From: Pseudomonas sp. 8Z | GTDB lineage: Bacteria; Pseudomonadota; Gammaproteobacteria; Pseudomonadales; Pseudomonadaceae | Direction: 5' to 3' | DNA: 64,000 nt | Assembly (NCBI RefSeq): GCF_902506535.1 | Contig: NZ_LR733827.1 | Coordinates: 101,680 to 165,679 of the forward strand | In this document: positions 7,978-17,840 of the stretch, piece by piece | Layout of the letters: every line of letters starts with the position of its first letter | How positions within the stretch are numbered: position 1 is the stretch's first letter | Translations under genes and position numbers: made by a program | Notes under the pieces: generated by a model | Told to the model about the DNA's origin: nothing | The model's input: only the letters and a program-made list of their open reading frames with translations | The model's database searches: none

Positions 7978-9704
7978 CAGAGTTTCTCGGAGCCGGTCAG
8001 GCGCAGCACAGTGCTACGCAAAATGGGACTGTCGGGATTGCCTTGTAGCGCTGCGCGCCAGACGCGCTTGGCGTCGTCTTGCTTGCCCTGCGCCCAAAGC
8101 ACTTCGCCGAGGTGGGCGGCGACTTCGTGGTCGGGGAATTTCTCTAGGGCCTGACTCAGCAGGCGTTCGGCCTCGTCGAGGTTGCCCATGCGGTAATTGA
8201 CCCAGCCCAGGCTATCGAGGATGGCGGGGTCGTCCGGGTTGAGCTGGTGGGCGCGTTCGATCAGCTCGCGGGCCTCGGCGTAGCGCGTGGTGCGGTCGGC
8301 CAGGGTGTAGCCCAGGGCATTGAGGGCCATGGCGTGTTCCGGCTCGCGTTCGAGGATGAAGCGCAGGTCGGTTTCCAGTTGCGCCAGATCGTCGCGTTTT
8401 TCCGCCAGCATGGCGCGGGTGTAGAGCAGGTTGAGTTCGTCCGGGAACTGTTCCAGACCCTGGTTGATGGTTGCCCAGGCCGCGTCGACCTGGCCGTTGT
8501 TGCTCAATGCCTCGGCTTCCAGCAGATAGAGCTGGATGGCGTAGTCGGGCTGGGCGTCGCGCGCCTTGGCCAGGCGTTGCGAAGCTTCTGCGTAGCGGCC
8601 TGCGCGCACCAGTAGTTCGGTCTGGCGTTGTTGCGCGGGGAGAAACTCGTTGCCGGGGCCGACCTGGGCGTATTCGAGCAGGGCGCTGTCGTTGTCTTTC
8701 AGTTCTTCATAGGCGCGGCCCAGGTTGTAGTGGGCGGCGTCAACGTGGCTGCGACGCTCGACCAATTCGTCCAGGTAGACGATGGCCTCTTCCCAGGCTT
8801 CGGCTTCCAGGCACACCAGCGCCAGGGAGAAGCGCAGGTCGTCGTCGTTGGGGTTTTCCTGCACCAGCTTGGAGAACTCGCCCTTGGCGTCGTCCAGGCG
8901 ATCGTGCTCGACCAGCAGGCGCGCGTAGGTTAGGCGCAGGCGCTTGTCTTCTGGGTTCTGACGAATACCTTTTTCCAGCAGTGGCAGGGCCTCTTCGCCG
9001 CGTCCGAGGCTTTGCAGCAGGCGTGCGCGCAGCAGTAGCGGGGAGACTTCGCGGGCGCTGGCAGGCTGATCTTCGAGCAACTCCAGAGCGTCTTCGGCGC
9101 GGCCGTCCTGTTGCAGGAGGATGGCCTTGCCGAACAGCAGTTGGCTGTTGTCCGGGTATTTGCGCAGCAGGCGATCGAACCCCTGCAGCAGGCCGGCGCG
9201 GGTATCCGGGTCGGTTTCCGCCGCAGACAGGGCGAGGAAGTCGAAATGGGTGTTGCCCTGGCGTTGCAGTACCTGCTCCATGAAGGTCATGGATTCGTCG
9301 TAGCGACCGGCACGCGCCAGTTGCACGGCAGCAGCACGCTGTGCGTCGATGTCGGTCGGCGCGGCGTCGGCCCAGATCAGTGCGCTGTCCAGCGCGGCCT
9401 GCTCGGCACCGAGGTATTCGGCGATGCGGAAGGCCCGCTCGGCAACGCCTGGGTCATGCGTGGCCTGGGCCTGTTGCACGTAGTTGCCGAGGGCGATATC
9501 GAAACGGTTGCGCTGCCCGGCCAGTTCGGCGCTGAGCAGCGAGTAAAGCGTGTCTTCGCTGAAGGAGCCGTACTCGTCCGGTGCCGGTTTGGCGACCTGA
9601 TCGGCTTCCTGGATTGGCGGTGTGCCGTCCGGCTCGTTGGGGGCGAAGGTTTGGCAACCGCTCAGGAAGGCGAAAGCAGTGATTAACGCGAGGGGTCTAT
9701 TCAT
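7977..9704 (-). CDS. Tetratricopeptide repeat outer-membrane lipoprotein
   Basis: The protein is 575 residues. A lipoprotein signal peptide ends LSGC (Cys17), and most of the remainder is helical TPR sequence such as [40 protein letters not shown] and [20 protein letters not shown]. It is the homologue found divergent from hemA in Pseudomonas. Its role is probably as a periplasmic scaffold. I started at the ATG 9702-9704 that gives the lipobox; the frame is open further upstream. It heads the operon TPR-lolB-ispE-tRNA-prs. Confidence 0.9.
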   Translation of the reverse strand: MNRPLALITAFAFLSGCQTFAPNEPDGTPPIQEADQVAKPAPDEYGSFSEDTLYSLLSAELAGQRNRFDIALGNYVQQAQATHDPGVAERAFRIAEYLGAEQAALDSALIWADAAPTDIDAQRAAAVQLARAGRYDESMTFMEQVLQRQGNTHFDFLALSAAETDPDTRAGLLQGFDRLLRKYPDNSQLLFGKAILLQQDGRAEDALELLEDQPASAREVSPLLLRARLLQSLGRGEEALPLLEKGIRQNPEDKRLRLTYARLLVEHDRLDDAKGEFSKLVQENPNDDDLRFSLALVCLEAEAWEEAIVYLDELVERRSHVDAAHYNLGRAYEELKDNDSALLEYAQVGPGNEFLPAQQRQTELLVRAGRYAEASQRLAKARDAQPDYAIQLYLLEAEALSNNGQVDAAWATINQGLEQFPDELNLLYTRAMLAEKRDDLAQLETDLRFILEREPEHAMALNALGYTLADRTTRYAEARELIERAHQLNPDDPAILDSLGWVNYRMGNLDEAERLLSQALEKFPDHEVAAHLGEVLWAQGKQDDAKRVWRAALQGNPDSPILRSTVLRLTGSEKL

Positions 9705-9918
9705 AGTGCCTTGTCGTGCTTGATGGCGGGCGGGCACTGCCACGTTCTGGCGGCCCTGCCCTGGCGACTGTCGCGGCATCATGACACAAGCCTCGGGGCA
9801 AGCCCATGGGGCGTGTGATCTCGTGACGCGTCTATTGGGACAATAGGCTTCGGGAGTTGTTCTCGCCGAAGCGAAGTAGGACAATTGCGGGCTTCCATTT
9901 GCTCCTCAGCGACCCTGC
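9705..9918. promoter_or_regulatory. Divergent promoter region between the TPR gene and hemA
   Basis: The 214-bp gap must hold promoters for both directions. For hemA a weak candidate is TTGTTC, 17 bp, GACAAT, ending about 25 bases before the ATG. I see no clear operator. Confidence 0.4.
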
Positions 9919-11199
9919 ATGGCCTTCATCGCCCTCGGTATCAACCACAAGACCGCTTCGGTAGAGGTGCGCGAGCGCGTTGCTTTTACGCCTGAGCAGC
10001 TCGTCGAAGCGCTGCAGCAGCTCTGCCGGCTGACGCCGAGTCGTGAGGCAGCGATTCTTTCCACCTGTAACCGTAGCGAGTTGTATCTGGAGCAGGAGCA
10101 CCTGCAGGCCGATGAGGTGCTGGCCTGGCTGGCTGATTATCACCGCCTGAGCCTCGATGAGTTGCGTGCCTGCGCCTACGTGCACAGCGATAACGACGCG
10201 GTGCGGCACATGATGCGTGTGGCCTGTGGGCTGGACTCGATGGTGCTGGGCGAGCCGCAGATCCTCGGCCAGCTCAAGTCCGCCTATGCCGTGGCGCGTG
10301 AGGCTGGCACCGTTGGCCCGCTGCTGGGGCGCCTGTTCCAGGCCACGTTCAGCACCGCCAAGACCGTACGCACCGATACCGCCATCGGCGAGAACCCGGT
10401 GTCGGTGGCGTTCGCTGCGGTCAGCCTGGCCAAGCAGATTTTCGCCGACCTGCACCGTAGCCAGGCGCTGCTGATTGGCGCTGGCGAGACCATCAGTCTG
10501 GTGGCGCGCCACCTGCATGATCAGGGCATCAAGCGCATCGTGGTGGCTAACCGGACGCTGGAGCGTGCCAGCCAACTGGCCGAAGAGTTCGGTGCCCATG
10601 CCGTGCTGCTGGCGGATATCCCGGATGAGCTGGTACACAGCGATATCGTCATCAGTTCCACTGCCAGCCAGTTGCCGATCCTTGGCAAGGGCGCGGTGGA
10701 AAGCGCGCTGAAAAAGCGCAAGCACAAGCCGATTTTCATGGTCGACATCGCCGTGCCGCGCGATATCGAGCCGCAGGTGGGCGAGCTGGATGACGTCTAC
10801 CTCTACACCGTCGATGACCTGCACGAAGTCATCGAGGAAAACCTCAAAAGTCGCCAGGGCGCGGCGCAGGCCGCCGAAGAGCTGGTGGCCGTTGGCACCG
10901 ATGACTTCATGCAGCGCCTGCGCGAGCTGGCTGCGGTGGACGTGCTCAAGGCTTACCGCCAGCAGGCCGAACGTCTGCGCGACGAGGAACTGGCCAAGGC
11001 CCAGCGCATGCTGGTCAACGGCGCCAATGCTGAAGATGTGCTGGCGCAACTGGCGCGCGGCCTGACCAACAAACTGCTGCACGCGCCCAGCGTACGCATG
11101 AAGAAATTGACTGCCGAAGGGCGCTTCGATGCGCTCAGCCTGGCTCAGGAATTGTTCGCCCTCGACGAGGGTGAGTCGCCGTCTAAAGGTCCGCAATGA
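9919..11199 (+). CDS. hemA: Glutamyl-tRNA reductase
   Basis: This is the first committed step of C5-pathway heme synthesis: NADPH reduction of glutamyl-tRNA to glutamate 1-semialdehyde. The protein is 426 residues, full length. The catalytic Cys50 is in [29 protein letters not shown] is the substrate pocket, [16 protein letters not shown] is the NADPH site, and a C-terminal dimerisation helix is present. The stop overlaps the prfA start (ATGA). Heme synthesis is thus coupled to release factors and cell-wall precursors in one operon, as in other pseudomonads. Confidence 0.97.
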   Translation: MAFIALGINHKTASVEVRERVAFTPEQLVEALQQLCRLTPSREAAILSTCNRSELYLEQEHLQADEVLAWLADYHRLSLDELRACAYVHSDNDAVRHMMRVACGLDSMVLGEPQILGQLKSAYAVAREAGTVGPLLGRLFQATFSTAKTVRTDTAIGENPVSVAFAAVSLAKQIFADLHRSQALLIGAGETISLVARHLHDQGIKRIVVANRTLERASQLAEEFGAHAVLLADIPDELVHSDIVISSTASQLPILGKGAVESALKKRKHKPIFMVDIAVPRDIEPQVGELDDVYLYTVDDLHEVIEENLKSRQGAAQAAEELVAVGTDDFMQRLRELAAVDVLKAYRQQAERLRDEELAKAQRMLVNGANAEDVLAQLARGLTNKLLHAPSVRMKKLTAEGRFDALSLAQELFALDEGESPSKGPQ

Positions 11200-12278
11200 A
11201 AGCTTCACTGTTGAACAAGCTGGACAACCTCAGCGATCGCTTCGAGGAACTCACGGCGCTATTGGGTGATGCCGAGGTGATCGCCAAGCAGAGCCAGTTC
11301 CGCGCCTATTCCAAGGAATACGCCGAAATCGAGCCGGTGATCGCCACCTTCCGTGAGTTGCGCAAGGTGCAGGGCGACCTCGAAGGCGCCCAGGCGCTGC
11401 TCAAGGACAGCGACCCGGATCTGCGCGAGATGGCCGAGCTGGAAGTGGATCAGGCCAAGGAGACCCTGGCCATTCTGGAAGACAAGCTGCAGCGCATGCT
11501 GTTGCCCAAAGACCCTAACGATGGCCGCAACGTCTACCTGGAAGTCCGCGCCGGTACTGGCGGTGACGAGGCGGCGATCTTCTCTGGCGATCTGTTTCGC
11601 ATGTATTCGCGTTATGCCGAGAAGCAGGGCTGGCGCGTCGAGGTGCTGTCGGCCAACGAGGGTGAGCACGGTGGCTTCAAGGAGGTGATCGCCCGCGTCG
11701 AGGGTGACAACGTCTACGCCAAGCTCAAGTTCGAGTCCGGCGCGCACCGTGTACAGCGTGTGCCGGAAACCGAATCCCAGGGCCGTATCCACACTTCCGC
11801 CTGCACCGTGGCGGTATTGCCGGAGCCGGATGAGCAGGCGGCCATCGAGATCAACCCGGCTGATTTGCGCGTCGACACCTACCGCAGCTCGGGTGCTGGC
11901 GGTCAGCACGTCAACACCACCGACTCGGCGATTCGTATTACCCACATTCCCACCGGCACCGTAGTGGAATGTCAGGAGGAACGCTCGCAGCACAAGAACC
12001 GCGCCAAGGCCATGGCCTGGCTGGCGGCCAAGCTGCAGGATCAGCAGGAAGCGGCGGCGCACAAGGAAATTTCCGACACGCGTAAACTGCTGGTCGGCTC
12101 TGGCGACCGCTCCGAGCGCATTCGCACCTACAACTTTCCGCAGGGCCGGGTGACCGACCATCGCATCAACCTGACCCTGTATTCGCTCAGCGAAGTAATA
12201 GCCGGCGGTGTGGAAGCGGTGATCGAACCTTTGCTGGCCGAATACCAGGCCGACCAGTTGGCGGCGCTGGGGGACTAA
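11196..12278 (+). CDS. prfA: Peptide chain release factor 1
   Basis: RF1 reads UAA and UAG stops. It is 360 residues. The PxT stop-recognition motif is PET in [14 protein letters not shown], and the GGQ peptidyl-hydrolysis motif is at residues 235-237 (SGAGGQHVN). The glutamine is the target of PrmC, whose gene follows. It overlaps hemA by 4 bases. Confidence 0.98.
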   Translation: MKASLLNKLDNLSDRFEELTALLGDAEVIAKQSQFRAYSKEYAEIEPVIATFRELRKVQGDLEGAQALLKDSDPDLREMAELEVDQAKETLAILEDKLQRMLLPKDPNDGRNVYLEVRAGTGGDEAAIFSGDLFRMYSRYAEKQGWRVEVLSANEGEHGGFKEVIARVEGDNVYAKLKFESGAHRVQRVPETESQGRIHTSACTVAVLPEPDEQAAIEINPADLRVDTYRSSGAGGQHVNTTDSAIRITHIPTGTVVECQEERSQHKNRAKAMAWLAAKLQDQQEAAAHKEISDTRKLLVGSGDRSERIRTYNFPQGRVTDHRINLTLYSLSEVIAGGVEAVIEPLLAEYQADQLAALGD

Positions 12279-12291
12279 AAGCGGCTGCGGC

Positions 12292-12427
12292 GCCGTAGGT
12301 TGGATGACGCCTTTTCATCCACCATGCTGTTCGGTGGATCGATGCAGCGTGATCCACCCTGCGCCGCTCAAGAACCGTAGCCCGGATGCAGTCCGGGGAC
12401 GTACTTCCCGGATTGCATCCGGGCTAC
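12292..12427. repeat. Two repeat hairpins between prfA and prmC
   Basis: GGTGGATC (12333-12340) and GATCCACC (12351-12358) form one hairpin preceded by a related GGTTGGATGACGCC...CATCCACC segment. GTAGCCCGGATGCAG... with inverted partner ...GCATCCGGGCTAC (12377-12427) is the same family as 7136-7194. The second ends 9 bases before the prmC ATG. Confidence 0.75.
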
Positions 12428-12436
12428 GAGAGAAAT

Positions 12437-13270
12437 ATGGCCACCATCGAATCTTTGCTCAACAGCGCCGACCTGCCCGACTCGCCCACGCCACGGCTGG
12501 ACGCCGAGCTGCTGCTCGCCGATGCCCTGGGCAAGCCTCGCAGCTACCTGCGTACCTGGCCGGAGCGTGAGCTGGAGGGCGAGCAACTGGTGCGCTTCCA
12601 GGCGCATCTAGAGCGTCGCCGCCAGGGCGAACCGGTGGCCTATATCCTCGGCCACCAGGGCTTCTGGAGCCTGGATCTGGAAGTGGCGCCGCATACCCTG
12701 ATCCCGCGCCCGGACACCGAACTGCTGGTGGAATCCGCGCTCGCACTGCTGCCTGCCACGCCGCTGAGCGCGCTGGATCTGGGCACCGGCACGGGCGCCA
12801 TCGCCCTGGCCCTGGCCAGTGAGCGCCCGGCCTGGCAGGTGACCGGCGTGGATCGCGTCGAGGACGCCGTGGCCCTGGCCGAGCGCAATCGCCAGCGTCT
12901 GCAACTGGACAATGCCCGCTTCCTGCACAGCCACTGGTTCTCCGCCCTGGCCGGGCAGCGCTATGGCCTGATCCTGAGTAATCCGCCCTATATCCGCGCC
13001 GATGACCAGCATCTCGATCAGGGCGACGTGCGTTTCGAACCAAGCAGTGCGCTAGTGGCGGGCAGCGATGGGCTGGACGATATCCGCGCGATCATCCAGG
13101 TTGCGCCAGCGCATTTGCTGGCAGGCGGTTGGCTGCTGTTGGAGCATGGCTTCGATCAGGCCGAGGCGGTGCGCGAATTGCTGGGCGCCGGTGGTTTCGT
13201 CGAGGTGCACAGCCGCCGTGATCTGGGTGGCCATGAACGTATCAGCCTGGGACGTTTCGAGCATGAGTGA
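12437..13270 (+). CDS. prmC: Peptide chain release factor N5-glutamine methyltransferase
   Basis: PrmC methylates the GGQ glutamine of RF1 and RF2 using SAM. It is 277 residues. The SAM motif I is LDLGTGTGAIALALA, and the catalytic NPPY is at residues 182-185 (SNPPYIRADD). The start ATG lies directly after a repeat hairpin with only a weak GAGAG upstream. The 3' end overlaps moeB by 8 bases. Adjacency to prfA matches its function. Confidence 0.96.
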   Translation: MATIESLLNSADLPDSPTPRLDAELLLADALGKPRSYLRTWPERELEGEQLVRFQAHLERRRQGEPVAYILGHQGFWSLDLEVAPHTLIPRPDTELLVESALALLPATPLSALDLGTGTGAIALALASERPAWQVTGVDRVEDAVALAERNRQRLQLDNARFLHSHWFSALAGQRYGLILSNPPYIRADDQHLDQGDVRFEPSSALVAGSDGLDDIRAIIQVAPAHLLAGGWLLLEHGFDQAEAVRELLGAGGFVEVHSRRDLGGHERISLGRFEHE

Positions 13271-14045
13271 CGCGATGTTGAACGATGACGAACTGCTGCG
13301 TTACAGCCGGCAGATCCTGCTGAAACAGATCGATGTCGAGGGGCAACTGCGCCTGAAGCAGGGGCGTGTGCTGATCGTTGGGCTCGGCGGCCTGGGTTCG
13401 CCCGTGGTGCTGTATCTGGCGGCTGCCGGCGTCGGCGAGCTGCACCTGGCCGACTTCGATACGGTGGATCTGACCAACCTGCAGCGGCAGATCGTCCACG
13501 ATACCGCCAGCATCGGCCAGACCAAGGTGGATTCGGCCATGGCGCGCCTGGCTGCGATCAACCCGCAGATCAGCTTGGTACCGCATCGCCAGGCGCTGGA
13601 TGTCGATTCGCTGGCTGCTGCAGTGAGCGCCGTCGATCTGGTGCTGGACTGCTCGGACAACTTCACCACCCGTGAGGCGGTCAACGCTGCCTGCTTTAAG
13701 GCGGGCAAGCCGCTGGTATCCGGCGCGGCGATTCGCCTGGAAGGCCAACTGTCGGTGTTCGACCCGCGCAACGATGCCAGTCCCTGCTACCACTGCCTCT
13801 ACGGCCATGGCAGCGAAGCCGAGCTGACTTGCAGCGAGGCTGGCGTGGTCGGCCCGCTGGTGGGGCTGGTCGGCAGTCTGCAGGCGTTGGAAGCGCTCAA
13901 ACTATTGGCCGGATTCGGCGAGCCGCTGGTGGGGCGCCTGCTGTTGATCGATGCGCTGGGCAGCCGCTTCCGCGAGCTGCGGGTCAAGCGCGATCCGGCC
14001 TGCGAGGTCTGCGGTGGGCGTTCAGGCGAGGGCGGTTTGAAATGA
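13263..14045 (+). CDS. moeB: HesA/MoeB/ThiF family adenylyltransferase (molybdopterin-synthase adenylyltransferase)
   Basis: The E1-like enzyme activates the C-terminal glycine of MoaD (or ThiS) by adenylation. It is 260 residues. Visible marks are the nucleotide loop [12 protein letters not shown], the Arg finger region [17 protein letters not shown], the catalytic Asp in [10 protein letters not shown], and two CxxC zinc pairs (CYHC and CEVC near the end). There is no rhodanese domain. It overlaps both neighbours, so it belongs to the hemA operon. Confidence 0.93.
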   Translation: MSDAMLNDDELLRYSRQILLKQIDVEGQLRLKQGRVLIVGLGGLGSPVVLYLAAAGVGELHLADFDTVDLTNLQRQIVHDTASIGQTKVDSAMARLAAINPQISLVPHRQALDVDSLAAAVSAVDLVLDCSDNFTTREAVNAACFKAGKPLVSGAAIRLEGQLSVFDPRNDASPCYHCLYGHGSEAELTCSEAGVVGPLVGLVGSLQALEALKLLAGFGEPLVGRLLLIDALGSRFRELRVKRDPACEVCGGRSGEGGLK

Positions 14046-14836
14046 GTCAGTCGCAAGCGCCCGTTGGCATCTTTGATTCCGGTGTCGGCGGGCTATCGGT
14101 ATTGCGCGAGATTCGCCAGTTGCTGCCGAACGAGTCACTGCTCTACGTCGCCGACAGCGGCCACGTGCCCTACGGCGAGAAGAGCCCGGAGTACATCCGC
14201 GAACGCTGTGTGCGGATCACCGAGCACCTGCTGGCGCAGGGGGCCAAAGCCTTGGTGCTGGCCTGCAACACGGCCACGGCAGCGGCTGCCGCCGAGTTGC
14301 GCGAGCGTTATCCGAACTTGCCTATCGTCGGTATGGAGCCAGCGGTAAAACCGGCAGCGGCCGCTACGCGTACGGGCGTAGTCGGTGTGCTGGCCACCAC
14401 AGGTACGCTCAAGAGTGCCCGCTTCGCCGCCTTGCTCGACCGTTTCGCCAGTGATGTGCGGGTGATTACCCAGCCCTGCCCTGGGCTGGTCGAGTGCATC
14501 GAGGCGGGCGAGCTGCAAGCCCCGGCGACCCGTGAGTTATTACAGAGCTATGTGGCGCCGCTGTTGGCTGAGGGCTGTGACACGTTGATTCTGGGCTGTA
14601 CGCACTATCCCTTCCTGCGTCCGTTGTTAAGCGCGCTGGTGCCTGCAAGCGTGAGCTTGGTGGATACTGGAGCCGCGGTGGCGCGGCAACTGCAACGTCT
14701 GTTGCAGCAGCACGACGTGCAGGGCGTCGGCCCGGCGCGGCCGACGTGCTACTGGAGCAGCGGCGAGCCTGAAAGGCTGCGCAAGGTTTTACCGATCTTG
14801 CTGGAGGATGATGGCGAAGTCGCGTTTTTTAACTAA
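14042..14836 (+). CDS. murI: Glutamate racemase
   Basis: MurI makes D-glutamate for peptidoglycan. The protein is 264 residues, with both catalytic cysteines: Cys75 in ACNTAT and Cys186 in GCTHYPF. The N-terminal [12 protein letters not shown] is typical. The start overlaps the moeB stop as ATGA. A T-rich stretch follows the stop, without a clear terminator hairpin, so pagL may receive read-through. Confidence 0.97.
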   Translation: MSQSQAPVGIFDSGVGGLSVLREIRQLLPNESLLYVADSGHVPYGEKSPEYIRERCVRITEHLLAQGAKALVLACNTATAAAAAELRERYPNLPIVGMEPAVKPAAAATRTGVVGVLATTGTLKSARFAALLDRFASDVRVITQPCPGLVECIEAGELQAPATRELLQSYVAPLLAEGCDTLILGCTHYPFLRPLLSALVPASVSLVDTGAAVARQLQRLLQQHDVQGVGPARPTCYWSSGEPERLRKVLPILLEDDGEVAFFN

Positions 14837-14926
14837 ATTTTGTAGATTTTTCTTTGCCTGACGCTTATGGCTTCTATAGGTTGTGCAGAACCTGACCAAT
14901 CACGTTTCATCATAAGGAATGAGTGC

Positions 14927-15442
14927 ATGAAAAAATTGTGTGCCTTGGCTGCCTTAGCGGCCTTCTCGCTCGGGGTGAGCGGTGCAGCGCAAGCGGCTGA
15001 CGTTACCGCTGCTATCGGCCAGACGGGTGATTCCACCATGGTCTATCGACTGGGCGCGCAATGGGACTGGGACAAAAGCTGGATGCAGAGCAGCGTCGGT
15101 CGCCTGACCGGCTACTGGGATCTGGGTTACACCTACTGGGACGGTGACAAGACCGCGAGCAACCACAGCCTGTCGTTCGCGCCGGTATTCGTCTACGAGT
15201 TCGCCGGACAGAGTGTGCGTCCTTATATCGAGGCTGGTATCGGTGTGGCGGCCTTCTCCAGCACCGAGCTGGAAAGCAACGACCTGGGCTCGTCCTTCCA
15301 GTTCGAGGATCGCCTGGGCGTCGGCCTGCGTTTTTCCGGTCAGGAAATCGGCCTGCGCGCCATTCACTACTCCAATGCCGGTATCGCGCAGCCTAACGAC
15401 GGCGTCGAAGCCTACACGGTGCATTACCGTATGAGCTTCTGA
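14927..15442 (+). CDS. pagL: Lipid A 3-O-deacylase PagL
   Basis: This outer-membrane beta-barrel hydrolase removes the 3-O-linked acyl chain of lipid A. It is 171 residues with a signal peptide ending about AQA (residue 23). The conserved RLTGYWDLGYTYWDGDK, SFAPVFVYEF and the active-site His147-Ser149 in AIHYSNAG are all present, and the C-terminus is aromatic. The ATG at 14927 follows AAGGA; an in-frame start at 14867 would lack the signal peptide. In P. aeruginosa pagL is PhoP/PmrA linked; I see no PhoP box here. Confidence 0.95.
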   Translation: MKKLCALAALAAFSLGVSGAAQAADVTAAIGQTGDSTMVYRLGAQWDWDKSWMQSSVGRLTGYWDLGYTYWDGDKTASNHSLSFAPVFVYEFAGQSVRPYIEAGIGVAAFSSTELESNDLGSSFQFEDRLGVGLRFSGQEIGLRAIHYSNAGIAQPNDGVEAYTVHYRMSF

Positions 15443-15446
15443 ATGT

Positions 15447-15640
15447 AAAAGACCGGGCAAGTCCCTAATGTCAGTCATTTAAGCGTCCATATGGGGCTTG
15501 GTTTCCCAGGTTCTCAATCGTGTAGGAGCGAATTTATTCGCGATCGTGGTCAGGCACGGAGCCAAACCCTATCGCGAATAAATTCGCTCCTACAGTGGCA
15601 AGCCTTATCTGATCGGCATTAGACAAGCCCCGGTCTTTTT
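15447..15640. terminator. Interrupted bidirectional terminator between pagL and ykgJ-like gene
   Basis: AAAAGACCGGG (15447-15457) is complementary to CCCGGTCTTTT (15629-15639), followed by a T-run, and the inner arms CTAATG (15465) and CATTAG (15617) also pair. Between them lies a REPIN, so the terminator hairpin now has a roughly 170-nt insert in its loop region. Confidence 0.6.
15521..15594. repeat. REPIN with 24-bp perfect arms
   Basis: The arms at 15521-15544 (TGTAGGAGCGAATTTATTCG then CGAT) and 15571-15594 are perfectly complementary around a 26-nt spacer. The TGTAGGAGCG end also appears in the element at 59531-59595. Confidence 0.9.
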
Positions 15641-15674
15641 CATTGGTGCGCCCCTGCTAGGCGTGGCGGCAGTG

Positions 15675-15986
15675 TTATTGATAGGCCAGGGCAATGCCAC
15701 GACGTTCCTCCAGGCACTCGCTGGCGCCCAGCTCGAATTCCCGGCAGATCAGCGGGCGCACCTCGTAGATGGTGCAGCGCATGCTGTCGCGGTCCAGTGC
15801 AGCGCACCAGTTGTCGTCCAGGCGACGCATCACCTCGCCACCCCACTGGTCGGTGTCGATAAAGCGTTGGGGGATGCCGGTCTCGCCAAAGAGCATCACT
15901 TCCAGTTGGCAGCAGCAAGCTGCACAGGTGCTGCAACTGATTTCGGGATGATCTGGCAGTTGGGTATGGGGGATGGTCTGGCTCAT
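15675..15986 (-). CDS. YkgJ family cysteine cluster protein
   Basis: The 103-residue protein has a dense cysteine motif SCSTCAACCCQLEV near its start and later WCAALDRDSMRCTIYEVRP and CREFELG. This pattern defines the Fe-S or zinc-binding YkgJ (CxxCxxxC) family of unknown function. The chosen ATG (15984-15986) gives MSQTIPHTQLPD; an upstream ATG at 16010 is possible. It lies 59 bp after the DUF2878 gene on the same strand, so it may end the light/lipid operon. Confidence 0.85.
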   Translation of the reverse strand: MSQTIPHTQLPDHPEISCSTCAACCCQLEVMLFGETGIPQRFIDTDQWGGEVMRRLDDNWCAALDRDSMRCTIYEVRPLICREFELGASECLEERRGIALAYQ

Positions 15987-16045
15987 GGCGCGGCAGTGTA
16001 CGCGATGCAATCGGTACGCGGGGTTTGGGTTGGCATGCCCGTTCT

Positions 16046-16573
16046 TTAAGCCGACTGGCGGCTACGCAGGCGCTGCTCGTACTGCGCCTGATAAAGCCTG
16101 GCGAAGCCGTGCAATACGGGCATCACCGCCGCCCAGATCACGGCCAGCAGGGCCAATGTTGGCCCGCTGCCCAGTGGCAGGTTGACACCGGCGAGTTGCG
16201 CGCCCGCGTAGTAAGACAGCGGCGCGCCGATGGCGCCGAGCAAGCTGGCGCGCCACCAGGGCTTGGCCGTCCACGCCAGGCAGTGGTTGAGGGTGGTGGC
16301 CAGCAGTGGCCAGAGCAGGGCCAGCCACAGTGGAATCAGTTGGCGTGGTTCGCCGAAATCGAATACGCCGAGGTTGAGCAGAAAGCTATCCAGCGCACTG
16401 CCGACCAGAAAGACGCTGAGCAGCAGTTTGCCTTGCGCAGCCCAACTGCTGACCCACAACAGATGCACCGCCAACGCTAGCCCAGCGACCAGCAGCCAGG
16501 GGCCGTCGCCACCCAACACGCAGGCCAGCCAAGCAAGCTGGAACAGGAGGGCGTTGGCGATCAGTTTAGGCAT
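16046..16573 (-). CDS. DUF2878 domain membrane protein
   Basis: The 175-residue protein has about five hydrophobic segments (for example ALLFQLAWLACVLGG, LLVAGLALAVHLLW, LIPLWLALLWPLLATTL) and Trp-rich loops typical of DUF2878. This inner-membrane family is found beside Cfa-type methyltransferases and DUF1365. Function unknown. The start overlaps the end of the cfa gene by 8 bases. It is probably a membrane partner in the lipid-modification pathway encoded by the neighbours. Confidence 0.85.
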   Translation of the reverse strand: MPKLIANALLFQLAWLACVLGGDGPWLLVAGLALAVHLLWVSSWAAQGKLLLSVFLVGSALDSFLLNLGVFDFGEPRQLIPLWLALLWPLLATTLNHCLAWTAKPWWRASLLGAIGAPLSYYAGAQLAGVNLPLGSGPTLALLAVIWAAVMPVLHGFARLYQAQYEQRLRSRQSA

Positions 16574-17840
16574 TTAGGTTTCCTAATAGAGGAGCAGGGC
16601 GCGCCGCCGGTTTGGCCAGCAGCAGTTGGGCGGTGCCAATGGTGCGTTCGAGAAAGCCCCCCTCGCAATAGCACAGGTAGAACTCCCACAGCCGGTAGAA
16701 GTAATCGTCGTAGCCCAGTTGCTCCAGCTTGTGCCGAGCACGGCGCAGATTTTCGTGCCACAGGCGTAGGGTGCGTGCGTAGTGCAGGCCGAAGTCTTCC
16801 ATGTGATGCAGGTTGAGGTCGGTATGGCGGCTGACCACTTCCAGCATCTTGTGCACCGATGGCAGCGCGCCGCCGGGGAAGATGTAGCGCTGGATGAAAT
16901 CGACACTGCGCCGTGCCTGTTCGTAGCGCTGGTCGCGGATGGTGATGGCTTGCAGCAGCATCAGGCCGTCGGGTTTGAGCAAGCGCGAGCACTGTTCGAA
17001 GTAGGTGGGCAGAAAGCGGTGACCGACGGCTTCGATCATCTCGATGGACACCAGCTTGTCGTACTGGCCGGTCAGATCGCGGTAATCCTCCAGTAGCAGG
17101 GTGACGCGGTCTTGCAGGCCCAGCTCGCGGATGCGCCGCTCGGTATGGGCGTATTGCTCGCGTGACAGCGTGGTGGTGGTCACCCGGCAGCCGAAGTGTG
17201 TGGCGGCGTGAATGGCCATGCTGCCCCAGCCGGTGCCGATCTCCAGCAGGTGGTCGCTGGGTTTGAGGTCGAGTTTCTGGCAGATGCGTTCGAGCTTATG
17301 TAGCTGGGCCTGCATGAGGCTGTCGTCGTTACGGCGGAACATCGCCGCCGAATACATCATGGTCGGGTCGAGGAACTGCTCGAACAGGTCGTTGCCCAGG
17401 TCGTAGTGCGCGGCGATGTTCCGCCGCGAGCCGCTGCGAGTATTGCGATTGATCCAGTGCAGGCCCTGGATCAGCGGGCGGCCAAGGCGCGCCAGGCCAC
17501 CTTCCATGGCGTCGAGCACGTCGAGGTTGGCGACGAAGATGCGGATTACTGCGGTCAGATCCGGGGTGCTCCAGTAACCGTGGATATAGGCCTCGCCGGA
17601 GCCAATCGAGCCATTGCCGGCCACCAGTCCCCAGACGGCTGGGTCGTGCACCTGAATCTCGGCACGCAGGCGTGCCTGCGGATCGCCGAAGTGCAGGCTG
17701 TCGCCAGCCTCGTGGATGATCAGCAAGCCATGCTGCAAGTTCTGCAACTGGCGCAGCACGGCGCGGCGCAGCAGCCCGGCACCGATGCCGTTGCCACTGC
17801 GCACCAGGGTTTTCGCGGAGTTCAGGCTAGAGCTTTTCAT
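16566..17840 (-). CDS. cfa: Cyclopropane-fatty-acyl-phospholipid synthase family SAM methyltransferase
   Basis: The enzyme adds a methylene or methyl group from SAM to unsaturated acyl chains in membrane phospholipids. It is 424 residues. The N-terminal lipid-binding domain contains GLVAGNGSIGSGEAYIHGYW (about 71-90). NIAAHYDLGNDLFEQFLD is the Cfa signature and the SAM loop LLEIGTGWGS is at 198-207. Placement in an operon with DUF1365, an FAD oxidoreductase and photolyase points to the specialised photooxidative-stress homologue rather than the stationary-phase Cfa. It could be a methyltransferase for furan-type fatty acids, as in Rhodobacter. Confidence 0.93.
   Translation of the reverse strand: MKSSSLNSAKTLVRSGNGIGAGLLRRAVLRQLQNLQHGLLIIHEAGDSLHFGDPQARLRAEIQVHDPAVWGLVAGNGSIGSGEAYIHGYWSTPDLTAVIRIFVANLDVLDAMEGGLARLGRPLIQGLHWINRNTRSGSRRNIAAHYDLGNDLFEQFLDPTMMYSAAMFRRNDDSLMQAQLHKLERICQKLDLKPSDHLLEIGTGWGSMAIHAATHFGCRVTTTTLSREQYAHTERRIRELGLQDRVTLLLEDYRDLTGQYDKLVSIEMIEAVGHRFLPTYFEQCSRLLKPDGLMLLQAITIRDQRYEQARRSVDFIQRYIFPGGALPSVHKMLEVVSRHTDLNLHHMEDFGLHYARTLRLWHENLRRARHKLEQLGYDDYFYRLWEFYLCYCEGGFLERTIGTAQLLLAKPAARPAPLLGNLNA

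Noticed and set aside
9832..11208. Minus-strand frame of 458 codons over hemA
   Set aside because: It is the reverse of hemA. The composition is His/Gln/Leu-rich, typical of antisense frames.
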